NCBI RefSeq assembly: GCF_007990755.1 | Contig: NZ_BJXA01000011.1 | Location: 97,210 to 161,209 of the forward strand | Direction of reading: 5' to 3' | DNA from: Nocardia ninae NBRC 108245 | GTDB taxonomy: Bacteria; Actinomycetota; Actinomycetes; Mycobacteriales; Mycobacteriaceae | DNA: 64,000 nucleotides | Shown here: piece after piece, positions 8,301 to 16,562 of the stretch | Layout of the letters: every line of letters begins with the position of its first letter | Position numbering within the stretch: position 1 is the first letter of the stretch | Notes under the pieces: generated by a model | Told to the model about the DNA's origin: nothing | The model's database searches: none | The model's input: only the letters and a program-made list of their open reading frames with translations | Translations under genes and position numbers: made by a program

Positions 8301-9650
8301 CCGGAGCGGTTCGGCGAAACCGAGGACATTGACCAGCGGCCCGAATCCACTGCCCAGGGCCTGATCCCGGCCACTGTCGCGGCGCATATCCTCGAAACGG
8401 TAGCGCTGGTGCCGCAAAGCGCCGATGACAGTCGATCGGACCTGGGCGATGACCGCACTGACGGTGCTGGTGTCGAGCCCGGATAGTCGCAGCGGCACCA
8501 CATTCGACAGCGATCCGGCCGATCGGCGCAGTCCCGCGGTGGTGCGGGCGGGGACGGGCAGGGTGAGGCAGACCTCCGCGTTGCCCGTCATCCGCGCCAG
8601 GAAGCAGGCGAAGGCCGCGAGGGCCAACTCCGGGAAGGTGGCACCGTGGCTGGTCCTTGCGGCGGCGAGCAGTTCCGCGGTGGCGGCATCGACGGTCGCC
8701 GTCACCCGGTGCGGCCGGGCCTGCGGTGCGGCAGGTTGGCCGGCCAGGCTCACCGGCGCGCCGAGTCCGGCGAGCCGATCCAGCCAGTAGTCCCGATCGA
8801 CCGCTCGGCGTGGTGAATCCCGATAGGCCTGCTCGGTTGCCAAGATCTCCGGCACCGATAGCGCCGGAAGGTCCTGTACCGAACCGGCTTTGGCGCGATC
8901 CGCGGCACCGTTCGACAGCACAGTACTGGCGCGCGGCGTGGATTCGTCTGCCGCTTCGCGCGTTTCGGTCGATGCGAGATGATCCGCGGACCGCCACAGC
9001 ACTCGCCCGGACGGGCGACGGCCCGCTCCTACCAAGCGGCCGGTGTCGAGAAGCGCGGTGTCGCCCGCCCCACGCACCACTCGCGGCTCGATGTCCCGCT
9101 GGGACGCAAGCACTTCGGCCCGATAGAGCTCCCCGGTGCGGCGCAGCACCGCCGCGGCACCGAGGCCGTCCAGTACGAGATGGTGGCTGCGCAGGTACAG
9201 CAGGTGGTGCTGCGGCGCTACCCGGAACAGAGTGGCGACGGTGTGGTCGTCGGTGCGGGGATCCAGCGGTGCGCTGTAGTCACGCTCCATCGCGGCGAGA
9301 GCGGTAGCGACCGGGTCGATGCCGGTCGTCAGGTCCACGACCTCGATCGGCAGCTCCGCGTCCGGATCGACGTACTGCCGCGGCTGCCCGTCGACGGTCC
9401 GGAGTCGCACGTGCGGCGATTCGAGTTCCCGGGCCGCGCGCCGGGCACAGCGGGCCATCAGTGCTATGTCGAGGGGTCCACAAAGATCCAGGTACATCGC
9501 GACCGTGAGCGGCACCTCGGGTTGCAGTTGCTGGGCCACCCACCAACTCTGCTGCACGGTCGAGAGTGGGTACATCCGCTGCGCCGTGGCATCGCCAGGC
9601 ACGGCGTCGTCGGCTCCGGTCAACACGCCTCCCATGCATTCGGAAGCCAC
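5355..9650 (-). CDS. Stand-alone non-ribosomal peptide synthetase module (C-A-T-TE)
   Basis: The 1431-residue protein has one complete module. A condensation domain occupies about residues 25-450, with SHHLVLDG near 155-162. An adenylation domain follows (about 545-1070) with YTSGTTGRPKG, GYGPTEA and the terminal NGKLDR. A carrier domain has FFELGGNS with the phosphopantetheine Ser near 1105, and a thioesterase has GWSLGG near 1237 and a His in 'ATHAQL' near 1389. It should activate one amino acid, join it to a donor supplied in trans and release the product. My by-eye pocket code is roughly D-A-L-L-A-G-G-V-M-K, which I cannot assign. No MbtH, transporter or tailoring gene lies beside it. GTG 9650 is used as start; ATG 9635 is an alternative. 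Confidence 0.95.
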   Translation of the reverse strand: MASECMGGVLTGADDAVPGDATAQRMYPLSTVQQSWWVAQQLQPEVPLTVAMYLDLCGPLDIALMARCARRAARELESPHVRLRTVDGQPRQYVDPDAELPIEVVDLTTGIDPVATALAAMERDYSAPLDPRTDDHTVATLFRVAPQHHLLYLRSHHLVLDGLGAAAVLRRTGELYRAEVLASQRDIEPRVVRGAGDTALLDTGRLVGAGRRPSGRVLWRSADHLASTETREAADESTPRASTVLSNGAADRAKAGSVQDLPALSVPEILATEQAYRDSPRRAVDRDYWLDRLAGLGAPVSLAGQPAAPQARPHRVTATVDAATAELLAAARTSHGATFPELALAAFACFLARMTGNAEVCLTLPVPARTTAGLRRSAGSLSNVVPLRLSGLDTSTVSAVIAQVRSTVIGALRHQRYRFEDMRRDSGRDQALGSGFGPLVNVLGFAEPLRLGPLTGQARLLALGPVEDLMVNGYQAGPDDRSVSIDFQANPARYRHDTVVWQHRMFLEYFRRFLAAAPDCPIVAVDGARPAPVVAPPAAPVRVLPELLCADSASDAVAVQDDTRTMSYRELDEASSRLARELMAGGARPGEFVLVAVPRSLESVLALWAVAKTGACFVPVDPSDPAARIATVIADSRARQGITISAVREKFPCDTGFFGRLDPAAADADRASDDDARGATGCGIDWLVLDDPRCMAEVERRSATPVADTERPRALRPAHPAYLIYTSGTTGRPKGVAVSHRGLGSLTDYIVEHWGVGRDSVVLHSHAPSFDAHLLDVLAAFASGARLVVQPPSVVSGAELARLLRATGCTHYLTTPAVLATLSPAEVPGLSVVAIGGEACPAKLVREWAPHVRLFNGYGPTEATVMATETAAMAIDAPVTIGRALPGVLAVVLDSRLARLPDGARGELYLGGIGVADCYVRNPAGTAVRFIADPFGVGRRLYRTGDLVSAGPDGVFEFLGRVDAQVEVRGRRIEPAEIEAALLAGPDIEYAVVTVADAGRPEARLVGYVVAAPGVAFDAAATLHRLRATLPAALVPSALIELDRLPVASNGKLDRAALPPSIIVQRPYLAPENMIQRLVAEHIGTATGQSRVGLNDDFFELGGNSLLGVAVSAELAAATGVPVTVRWLYAAPTVRALAERITTYDGTDTSDDDAFGVLLALRRNGTRPPLFCVHSAVPLAWCYAGLARHITDRPVYGLQAPTLTGPCRTLGTIDELADSYVDAMLRVQPEGPYHLLGWSLGGQIAHAIAVRLRARGAAVAVLAMLDSVVFPDGVDPPPAPRMRDLLTHLLGDEPEDGDAAPELSAAEAADELAGAGASFGTGLSAAQLERLHRGYVDGVALSHGYKPGVFDGDLLYFSATRGVTELFGAEIWRPFITGDLIEHPVPATHAQLTNADVVGVIGPILARHLERTAVPVAVRSERLERVAGPGA

Positions 9651-9999
9651 CGCTGAATCGTTTCTCGGGCAAACCTACGGCATCTAGGCCCGAACTCGCC
9701 GTAATTGCAGCATGATCGGCGCGTGCAAGGGTCGCTGCCAGGACAGACAGCGGGCGCTGGCCTATCGGATTCGACGAATATCCGGCCACGAGCGTTATCT
9801 CGGCACACACCCTGCTACGTAGGCCGTTAGCTCAAGGGAGGCGTAGCCGTTGAGCCGCTCGCTCAACGGGAGGCGTCGCAGTGGAGCCGCTCGCCCAACG
9901 GGGGGCTCAGTGGAGCCGTTCACTGACCGGCGGCAGCCGACAGTACGAACCTTTCTCGGCTCATCGTGTCGGCGACACCGCACAGCTCGTAACACGAGC
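9651..9999. other. Intergenic region between the NRPS gene and cbiX, with repeats
   Basis: About 350 bases without a supportable gene. The right half holds the imperfect direct repeats annotated separately; the left half is the upstream region of the NRPS gene, where I see no clear promoter. A perfect hairpin at 9847-9869 (9-bp arms, 5-base loop) lies downstream of cbiX on the minus strand and could end that transcript, though no T-run follows. Confidence 0.5.
9822..9935. repeat. Four imperfect tandem repeats of about 30 bases
   Basis: Successive units begin at about 9822, 9853, 9885 and 9914. Units two to four share the core AGCCGYTCRCYSAMCGG; unit one has the related GCCGTTAGCTCAAGGGAGG. 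Units two and three end in CAGTGG and have lengths of 32 and 29 bases. The junction of units one and two makes a perfect 9-bp inverted repeat. Confidence 0.7.
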
Positions 10000-10755
10000 T
10001 CAAGCGGCCCGGGTCCGCACCAATTCCCGCGCGGCCGCGCGATAACGGTCGGCGATGAGCCGGACCACGGCGGGATGCACGCCGATGGGCTCGGCGACGC
10101 CGTCGGCACCCGCGTCGTGCAGGCGTTGCTGGAACAGCCCGTGCGCCAGCAGATACGAAGCGACGAAGACCCGTTGCGCACCCGACTCCCGCAGTGCGGC
10201 AACGACTTCCGCAACCCGTGGCGCACCGGTGGCGATGTAGCCGATCCGCACCGGGGTATCGAGGTGTTCGGCGAGCATGGCGGCGGCCCGGCGAACATCC
10301 TGGCGGGCACGAGCATCGGAGGATCCGGCGGCGGCGAAGACGACCGCGTCACCGGGACGCCAGCCGGCGGCCCGCAGCCGCATCGTCATGATCCGGGCCA
10401 ATGCCGGATCCGGACCCATGGCCGGAGTGACAGCCACTGCGGCATGCCCGCTCTCGGCTACTTCCCGCGGCACGTCCTGGTAGACGTGGTACCCGGAGGC
10501 GAGGAACGCCGGAACCACCACGGCGGGAACAGAATCCCCCGCCGTGTCGCACAGATCGCGCAGCACCTCGGCCGGCGACGGACCGAGAACGTCCACGAAA
10601 GCAGTCCGCACGGCCGGGTCGGGCAGCTCGGCGTCGCGCCCCGAAACCGCGACGCCGAGCTCCCTGTCCACCGCCTCGGCCAGCGCGGCGATCATCTGAA
10701 CCCCACGGGTGCTCCTGGTGCCGTGCGCCACCAGCACCAGGGCGGGCGGGGTCAC
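10000..10755 (-). CDS. Sirohydrochlorin chelatase-like protein (CbiX family)
   Basis: The product is a CbiX-type chelatase of about 251 residues. It shows the two metal-site signatures of the family: 'VAHGTRSTRG' at the N-terminus (His11) and 'PAFLASGYHVYQDVP' in the middle. Such enzymes insert Fe or Co into sirohydrochlorin. I place the start at GTG 10755 because its GTGA overlaps the stop of the upstream hemD-like gene by four bases, a typical translational coupling. Being last in an operon with nirBD, it most likely makes siroheme for the nitrite reductase; a cobalamin role is the alternative. M. tuberculosis has the same pair (Rv0259c-Rv0260c) beside a nar transporter gene. Confidence 0.9.
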   Translation of the reverse strand: MTPPALVLVAHGTRSTRGVQMIAALAEAVDRELGVAVSGRDAELPDPAVRTAFVDVLGPSPAEVLRDLCDTAGDSVPAVVVPAFLASGYHVYQDVPREVAESGHAAVAVTPAMGPDPALARIMTMRLRAAGWRPGDAVVFAAAGSSDARARQDVRRAAAMLAEHLDTPVRIGYIATGAPRVAEVVAALRESGAQRVFVASYLLAHGLFQQRLHDAGADGVAEPIGVHPAVVRLIADRYRAAARELVRTRAA

Positions 10756-11975
10756 AAGGACCCCAACGTCTGCACGTACCGCGTCGGCGCGCCGGGCGCC
10801 TGCGGTCCCGACAGCTCGGGGCGCGGATTGTTGTCGATGCATTCGGCCGCGTCCAGCGCCAGTCGATAGCCGCGCTTGACCACCGTCTGAATCGCCTTCG
10901 GCGCACCGAGCCCAGCCCGCAGCCGGGCGATCGCGGTCTCCACGGCGTGCGTGTCGTCACCGCCGCCGGGCAACGCGGCGAGCAGGTTCTCCCGGGAGAC
11001 GACCCGGCCGGGCTGGCGCGCCAGCGAGCGCATCAGCGCCATCGGCGCGGGCGCGAGTTGACGCACCTCGCCGTCGACCACCACGCAGCCGCCACGCACG
11101 CTGAGCGTGTGGCCCGCGGCGTAGATCCGGTTGGCCCGCCGCGGCAGTTCCTCGGCGACGTGGCGAGCCAGCGCACCGAGCCGGGCCCGGCCGGGCATCG
11201 ACGTCGCCACACCGAGCTCCTCCAGCGGCGCCGCGGTGATCGGGCCGACGCAGGCGGCCAGCACCCGGCCGCGCAGCGCGTGCAGCACGCCCTCCAGCAG
11301 GCCGGTTTCCTTGGCGCGCATCAACATCGACGCCACGGCGGGCGCGCTGGTGAAGGTCACACAGTCCAGGTTCGCGGTGACGATGGCCTCGATCAGCTGG
11401 TCCATCGGACCCTGATCCTCCGGCGGCATCCACCGGTACACCGGCACCGGCACGACATCCGCACCGGCACAACGCAATACCTCGCAGAAGTCGGGCACCG
11501 GCTCCCACTCGGTGGTGGCGCCGTGCAGCTGCACCGCGATCCGCACGCCCTCCACGCCCTCGGCGAGCAGGTGATCGAGCACCTCCGCGGACGACTCCGA
11601 GGCGGGCGACCACTCCTCCCGCAATTCGGCGGCGCGGATGGCGCCCTTGGCTTTCGGGCCGCGCGCCAGCATCCGGGTGGCGCCGAGCGTGGCGCGCAAC
11701 TCCTCCGCGACGCCCCAGCCCTCGGCGGCCTCCATCCAGCCGCGGAAGCCGATGCCGGTGGTGGCCACCGCGATCTGCGGCGGTTCGACGATGAGCTGGC
11801 GGGTCACCCGCTCCAGCTCGGTGTCGTCGGCCAGCGGAATGATGCGAATGGCCGGCGCCGACACGATGTCGGCGCCGCGCCGGACGAGCAGCGTGGCGAA
11901 CTCGTCGGCCCGTCTGGCCGCTGTGATGCCGATGGTGAATCCGGCGAGGCAGGGGCCCGGCTCGATGGTTGTCAT
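10752..11975 (-). CDS. Uroporphyrinogen-III synthase-like protein with C-terminal winged-helix domain
   Basis: 407 residues. Residues about 10-265 form a HemD-type double domain (start 'LAGFTIGITAARRADEFATLL', with 'CVTFTSAPAVASML' later). Residues about 285-370 are an OmpR-like winged helix with 'GRVVSRENLLAALPG', 'VETAIARLRAGLG' and 'QTVVKRGYRL'. The combination is known in actinobacteria (Rv0260c type), where both enzymatic and regulatory roles have been proposed. It begins four bases after nirD stops and overlaps cbiX, so it is translated with them. Its job may be siroheme precursor synthesis, control of the operon, or both. Confidence 0.88.
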   Translation of the reverse strand: MTTIEPGPCLAGFTIGITAARRADEFATLLVRRGADIVSAPAIRIIPLADDTELERVTRQLIVEPPQIAVATTGIGFRGWMEAAEGWGVAEELRATLGATRMLARGPKAKGAIRAAELREEWSPASESSAEVLDHLLAEGVEGVRIAVQLHGATTEWEPVPDFCEVLRCAGADVVPVPVYRWMPPEDQGPMDQLIEAIVTANLDCVTFTSAPAVASMLMRAKETGLLEGVLHALRGRVLAACVGPITAAPLEELGVATSMPGRARLGALARHVAEELPRRANRIYAAGHTLSVRGGCVVVDGEVRQLAPAPMALMRSLARQPGRVVSRENLLAALPGGGDDTHAVETAIARLRAGLGAPKAIQTVVKRGYRLALDAAECIDNNPRPELSGPQAPGAPTRYVQTLGSL

Positions 11976-11979
11976 GCGT

Positions 11980-12381
11980 TCATCCGTCCGAGGAGGCGAG
12001 CCCGGCGGCGACCGGCTCGTTGGAGATCGACACGACGCCGTCGGCTACGCGGACCGCGTACACCGGCAGCGCCGCCGATTCGTCGTCCAGGCAGCGCCCG
12101 TCGACCAGGGAGAACGCCTGCTTCAGCAGGGGTGAGGCGACGACCGGGACACCGCCGCGGTCGCCGACGATGCCGCGCGACATGACCGCCGCGCGTCCGA
12201 TCGGGTCGATGTTGCCCACGGCGTAGAGCATGCCGTCGGACAGCAGGAACAACGCGGCCTGACGGCCACCTTTCAGCAATACCGCAACGCCGCGGCCGGG
12301 GATCAGGTAGTCGAGCCGGCATGCCTGCGTCCAGCCGGTGGCGGTCGTAGCGGCAAAACCGGGGGTATCGATCACGGTCAT
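11980..12381 (-). CDS. nirD: Assimilatory nitrite reductase, small subunit
   Basis: 133 residues in a Rieske-like NirD fold ('GWTQACRLDYLIPGRGVAVLL', 'LYAVGNIDPIGRAAVMSRGI', 'SPLLKQAFSLVDGRCLDD'). As in other NirD proteins the Rieske cysteine/histidine ligands are absent, so it does not bind its own cluster. I chose ATG 12381 because GGAGG sits nine bases ahead of it; the ATG three codons earlier directly abuts that site. It follows nirB by about 60 bases and is the partner subunit of NADH-dependent nitrite reduction to ammonium in the cytoplasm. Confidence 0.95.
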   Translation of the reverse strand: MTVIDTPGFAATTATGWTQACRLDYLIPGRGVAVLLKGGRQAALFLLSDGMLYAVGNIDPIGRAAVMSRGIVGDRGGVPVVASPLLKQAFSLVDGRCLDDESAALPVYAVRVADGVVSISNEPVAAGLASSDG

Positions 12382-12445
12382 CGGTGTCATCCTCCAAACG
12401 CCTTACCCATTGGTACAGGCGTCCTGTTTCTATGCGGTTAAGCCG

Positions 12446-14992
12446 TTATTTCCCGGGCATGGCGGCGGGCACGTCCGGCATGCCCAGCAACACCGGTACC
12501 TTGCGTTCCCCCGTTTCGTCGAACGCGATTGTGGGGTCGGTCTCATCCGGGGCATTGACGAAGGAAACGAAGCGCGACAGCTTCTCCTCGTCCTCCAGCA
12601 CGGCCGCCCACTCGTCGCGGTAGCCGGCGACATGCTGGGCCATCACCGCCTCCAGTTCCTCGGCGATGCCGAGGCTGTCCTCGCAGATGACCTGCTTGAG
12701 GTAGTCGATGCCGCCCTCGAGCGCCTCCTGCCACGGCGCGGTGCGCTGCAACCGGTCGGCGGTGCGGACGTAGAACATCAGGTACCGGTCGATGTACTTG
12801 ATCAGGGTCTCGTCGTCGAGGTCACCGGCGAGCAGCACCGCGTGCTTCGGGGTGAGGCCGCCGTTGCCGCCGACGTAGAGGTTCCAGCCGTGCTCGGTGG
12901 CGATCACGCCGACGTCCTTGCCCCGCGCCTCGGCGCATTCACGGGCGCAACCGGACACGGCCAGCTTCAGCTTGTGCGGGGAACGCAGTCCGCGGTAACG
13001 CTTTTCGAGCAGCACCGCCATGCCGACCGAGTCCTGCTGGCCGTAGCGGCACCAGGTGGAGCCGACGCAGCTTTTCACCGTGCGCAGCGACTTGCCGTAC
13101 GCGTGACCGGATTCCATGCCGACGTCGACCAGACGCTGCCAGATCTGCGGCAGCTGCTCCACCCTGGCGCCGAACAGGTCGATCCGCTGACCGCCGGTGA
13201 CCTTGACGTAAAGGTCGAAGTCCTTGGCGATCTGGCCGATGGTGATGAGCTGATCGGCGGTCACCTCACCGCCGGGCATCCGCGGCACCACCGAGTAGGT
13301 GCCGTTCTTCTGCAGGTTGGCCAGGAAGTGGTCGTTGGTGTCCTGCAGCGCGGCCTGCTCGCCGTCGAGGATGTGCTCGCTGGAGGTCGAGGCCAGGATG
13401 GAGGCGACCGTCGGCTTGCAGATGTCGCAGCCGGTGCCCTTGCCGTACTTGGTGATCAGTCCGGAGAAGGTGCGGATGCCGGTGACCTGCACGATCTGGA
13501 ACAGCTCGGCGCGCGATTGGATGAAGTGCTCGCACAGCGCCTTGGACATCTCCACGCCGGACTGCTCGAGCAGCTTCTTGAGCATGGGAACGCAACCGCC
13601 GCAGGAGGTTCCGGCGGTCGTGCACTTCTTGATGCCCGGGATGTCGCAGGCGCCCTCGGCGATGGCGCCGCAGATCGCGCCCTTGGACACGTTGTTGCAG
13701 GAGCAGATCTGCGCGTCGTCGGGTAGCGCGTCGGCGCCCAATTCCGCACCGGCGGGCGAGATCAGCGCGGCGGGCTCGGCCGGCAGCGGCCGCCCGACCA
13801 GCGGGCGCAGCGCGGCGTAGGCGGTGGCGTCGCCGACCAGGATGCCGCCGAGCAGGATCTGCGCGTCATCGGAGACAACGAGTTTCGCGTAGGTGCCCTT
13901 GGCGGCGTCGTGCAGCACGACCGACAGCGCGCCCTCGGTGGTGCCGTGCGCGTCACCGAAGCTGGCCACGTCGACGCCGAGCAGCTTGAGCTTGGTCGAC
14001 ATGTCCGCGCCGGGGAATTCGCCTGCGCCGCCGAGCAATCGGTCGGCGACGATCTCGGCGGTGGTGTAACCGGGCGCGACGAGGCCGTAGCAGGTGCCCT
14101 CGACCGCGGCGCATTCGCCGATGGCCCAGATGCTCGGATCCGAGGTCTGCAGGCCGAGGTCGGTGATGATGCCGCCGCGCGGGCCGACCTCCAGCCCACT
14201 GTCGCGGGCGATCTGGTCGCGCGGGCGGACACCCGCGGAGAAGACGACGAGCGAGGCCTCGATGACCGAGTCGTCGGACAGGCTGACCCGGATGCCGCTG
14301 TCCCCCGCCTCGATCGAGGACGTGCCGACGCCGGTGTGCACGTACAGGCCGAGATCGGTGACCAGCCGCTCCAGGATGGCGCCACCACCCTCGTCCACCT
14401 GGGCAGGCATCAGCCGCTGGTTGTACTCGACCACGTGCGGGGTGAGGCCGAGCAGCCGCAGCGCGTTCGCGGCCTCCAGGCCGAGCAGACCGCCACCGAC
14501 CACCACGCCGACCGCGCCGGGTCCGGCGGCCTCGGCGGCGGCCCGGATGCCGTCCAGGTCGTCGATGGTGCGGTAGACGAAGCATTCCGGGCGATCGTGG
14601 CCGGGCACCGGCGGCACGAAGGGATAGGAGCCGGTGGCGAGCACCAGCGCGTCGTAGGCGATGGTGTCGCCCGCCGACGTGGTGACCTTGCGGGCGTCCC
14701 GGTCGATCGACTCGGCGCGCTGGCCGAGCCGCAGGTCGACGAGGGCGTCACCGTCGTAGTCGTTGCCGGGCAGGGCCAGCGCCGCGGTATCCCAGGCGCC
14801 GACGTAGGTCGACAGACCCACGCGGTCGTAGGCGGGCAGCCGTTCCTCGCTGAGCACGACAACCTGCCACTGTCCTGCCTCGTCGCGCGAGCGCAGTGCC
14901 TCCACGAACCGATGCCCGACCATGCCGTGGCCGACGACGACCGCGGTCTTGCGCAGGGCTGGTTCGACTGAGTGATTCGTCGACGTGCTCAA
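12446..14992 (-). CDS. nirB: NAD(P)H nitrite reductase, large subunit
   Basis: The 848-residue protein carries all NirB parts in order: an FAD/NAD-binding oxidoreductase half ('VVVGHGMVGHRFVEAL', 'VVVGGGLLGLEAANAL'), a BFD-like [2Fe-2S] domain ('ICSCNNVSKG', 'CTTAGTSCGGC'), and a sulfite/nitrite reductase domain with siroheme-[4Fe-4S] ligands 'SCVGSTWC' and 'SGCARECAEA'. It reduces nitrite to ammonium for assimilation. Translation appears to start at TTG 14992, six bases after a strong GGGAGG. It heads the operon nirB-nirD-hemD-like-cbiX. The upstream 250 bases carry no gene and no convincing GlnR box. Confidence 0.97.
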   Translation of the reverse strand: MSTSTNHSVEPALRKTAVVVGHGMVGHRFVEALRSRDEAGQWQVVVLSEERLPAYDRVGLSTYVGAWDTAALALPGNDYDGDALVDLRLGQRAESIDRDARKVTTSAGDTIAYDALVLATGSYPFVPPVPGHDRPECFVYRTIDDLDGIRAAAEAAGPGAVGVVVGGGLLGLEAANALRLLGLTPHVVEYNQRLMPAQVDEGGGAILERLVTDLGLYVHTGVGTSSIEAGDSGIRVSLSDDSVIEASLVVFSAGVRPRDQIARDSGLEVGPRGGIITDLGLQTSDPSIWAIGECAAVEGTCYGLVAPGYTTAEIVADRLLGGAGEFPGADMSTKLKLLGVDVASFGDAHGTTEGALSVVLHDAAKGTYAKLVVSDDAQILLGGILVGDATAYAALRPLVGRPLPAEPAALISPAGAELGADALPDDAQICSCNNVSKGAICGAIAEGACDIPGIKKCTTAGTSCGGCVPMLKKLLEQSGVEMSKALCEHFIQSRAELFQIVQVTGIRTFSGLITKYGKGTGCDICKPTVASILASTSSEHILDGEQAALQDTNDHFLANLQKNGTYSVVPRMPGGEVTADQLITIGQIAKDFDLYVKVTGGQRIDLFGARVEQLPQIWQRLVDVGMESGHAYGKSLRTVKSCVGSTWCRYGQQDSVGMAVLLEKRYRGLRSPHKLKLAVSGCARECAEARGKDVGVIATEHGWNLYVGGNGGLTPKHAVLLAGDLDDETLIKYIDRYLMFYVRTADRLQRTAPWQEALEGGIDYLKQVICEDSLGIAEELEAVMAQHVAGYRDEWAAVLEDEEKLSRFVSFVNAPDETDPTIAFDETGERKVPVLLGMPDVPAAMPGK

Positions 14993-15243
14993 GAAGGGCC
15001 TCCCAAGATCCGGTTGGCCCCACGGTAGGAAACAGGTATTGCCGCCATGCTGCGCGCGATGACCGGCGCATCAACGGTTGCTCACGGACCCGGATTCACC
15101 AGGGTGAGCTCGCCGCAATGTTGCGCGGGTGCGACGCGCCGTTCGCGCGCGTCATCGCGAGCCGACCTCGCAATAGCCGGCCGATGCGGGGCGACGCGCA
15201 CAGCATGAACGCCGCCACATCACCCCGCAACTCGAGCCGGGAA

Positions 15244-16503
15244 TCAATTCCAGGTGTCTTCGAGCATCCGCGGCTTGCAGGCCTGCCAGGCACCGGCGAG
15301 CAGCACAAGTACGGCGACGCCGAGCAGTGCGAACGGAGCGATCCAGCCGCCGGTGACCGAGTGCAGCACGCCGAACAGCAGCGGTCCGATGCAGGCCACC
15401 GCGTAGCCGACGCCCTGGGTGAAACCGGAGAGCGCGGCGGAGCCACCAGGGGTGTTGGTGCGCAGGTTGATCAGGGTCAGCGCCATCGGGAAGGTGCTCG
15501 GGCCGAGGCCCAGCAGGACGACCCACAGGATGGGCGCGCTCATCGGGGCGACGATCAGTCCTACGAAGGCGGCGACGAAGAAGATCGCGCAGCCGATCAC
15601 GACGGGGAAAGGATTACGGAATCGGGTGACGACCGTCGGCGCACTGAGCGCCGCGACCAGACCGACCACCGCGAACAGCGCGAGCATCGACCCGCCGAAG
15701 CCTGCGCTTGCTCCGGCGTCGCTGAGGATCTTGGGCAACCAGGTGAACATCGCGTAGGTGATCAACGACGTCATACCGAACATGCCCGCCATGCCCCACG
15801 CCACCGGGGACCGCCAGACCCGCCCGGTGCGCGGCGCGTCGATCGCGCCGAGGGCGGTGCTGTCCTGCACGTCGCGGCCGCGCCGGTCGCGCAGCACGCC
15901 GAGCCACGGCACCACGGCGGCGAAGCCGAGGATCGCCCACAGACCCAGTGAGATCCGCCAGCCGTGCGCGTCGGCGACCGGGACCGCGACGAATGCGGGC
16001 ACCACGGTGCCGAGCTGCACCATCACGATGTAGAGCGAGCTGACGATGGCGACCCGATCGGCGAAGTACCGCTTCACCAGCGGCGGGATCACCACGTTGC
16101 CGATGCCCATGCCTGCCAGCGCCAGCGCGGAGAAGACGAGGAGTTCGGCGGTGCCGGACAGCAGCACCCGGACCAGCTGGCCGGTGCCCGCCATCAGCAT
16201 GGCGACCAGCGCGGTGCGCTCCAGCCCGAGGCGCCGGACGAGCACCGGGGTCAGCAGGCCGGACAGCGCGAACATCGCGGTCGGGATCATGCCGAAGACG
16301 CCGACCACCGCGGTGCCGTAGCCCACGTCGGCGCCGATGCGTTCGGCTAGCGGACTGAACGCGGTGACCGCGACGCGCAGGGTAAGCGCCGACATAACGA
16401 TGGCGGCCAGAACGAGGAGACGGCCCTCCGTCAGCGCACGTCGGCGCTGCTCGACCTGCGGAGATTCCTGTCCGGTCGGAGTTTTCTGGAGGGTTGCAGT
16501 CAC
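15244..16503 (-). CDS. MFS transporter, CynX/NimT family
   Basis: About 419 residues with twelve predicted hydrophobic segments. The 'LTLRVAVTAFSPLAERIGADVG' region and the 'GLGPSTFPMALTLINLRTN' loop are typical of the cyanate/2-nitroimidazole transporter group. The substrate cannot be named; relatives export or import small anions and amino-acid-like compounds. I use GTG 16503, because TATGAT lies six bases ahead and suggests a leaderless mRNA; a TTG at 16539 would add twelve residues. It is divergent from a GntR regulator 59 bases away, which probably controls it. Confidence 0.9.
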   Translation of the reverse strand: MTATLQKTPTGQESPQVEQRRRALTEGRLLVLAAIVMSALTLRVAVTAFSPLAERIGADVGYGTAVVGVFGMIPTAMFALSGLLTPVLVRRLGLERTALVAMLMAGTGQLVRVLLSGTAELLVFSALALAGMGIGNVVIPPLVKRYFADRVAIVSSLYIVMVQLGTVVPAFVAVPVADAHGWRISLGLWAILGFAAVVPWLGVLRDRRGRDVQDSTALGAIDAPRTGRVWRSPVAWGMAGMFGMTSLITYAMFTWLPKILSDAGASAGFGGSMLALFAVVGLVAALSAPTVVTRFRNPFPVVIGCAIFFVAAFVGLIVAPMSAPILWVVLLGLGPSTFPMALTLINLRTNTPGGSAALSGFTQGVGYAVACIGPLLFGVLHSVTGGWIAPFALLGVAVLVLLAGAWQACKPRMLEDTWN

Positions 16504-16515
16504 TGCGAAATCATA
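16504..16515 (-). promoter_or_regulatory. Candidate -10 element for the MFS gene, leaderless
   Basis: On the minus strand TATGAT is followed by six bases and then GTG 16503, so transcription would begin at or beside the start codon. The direct repeat TCATAGGATG (16511-16520) / TGATAGGAGG (16527-16536) overlaps this promoter and may be the operator of the divergent GntR regulator. Confidence 0.5.
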
Positions 16516-16562
16516 GGATGACCGGATGATAGGAGGCAACGATTTGTGATGAGCGGTACTCT

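Noticed and set aside
9822-9935. CRISPR array
   Set aside because: The units are contiguous and degenerate, with no unique spacers, and no cas gene is in the window.
14993-15243. GlnR box upstream of nirB
   Set aside because: One GAAAC half-site is present (15029-15033), but the required GTnAC half-sites at the correct spacing are absent.
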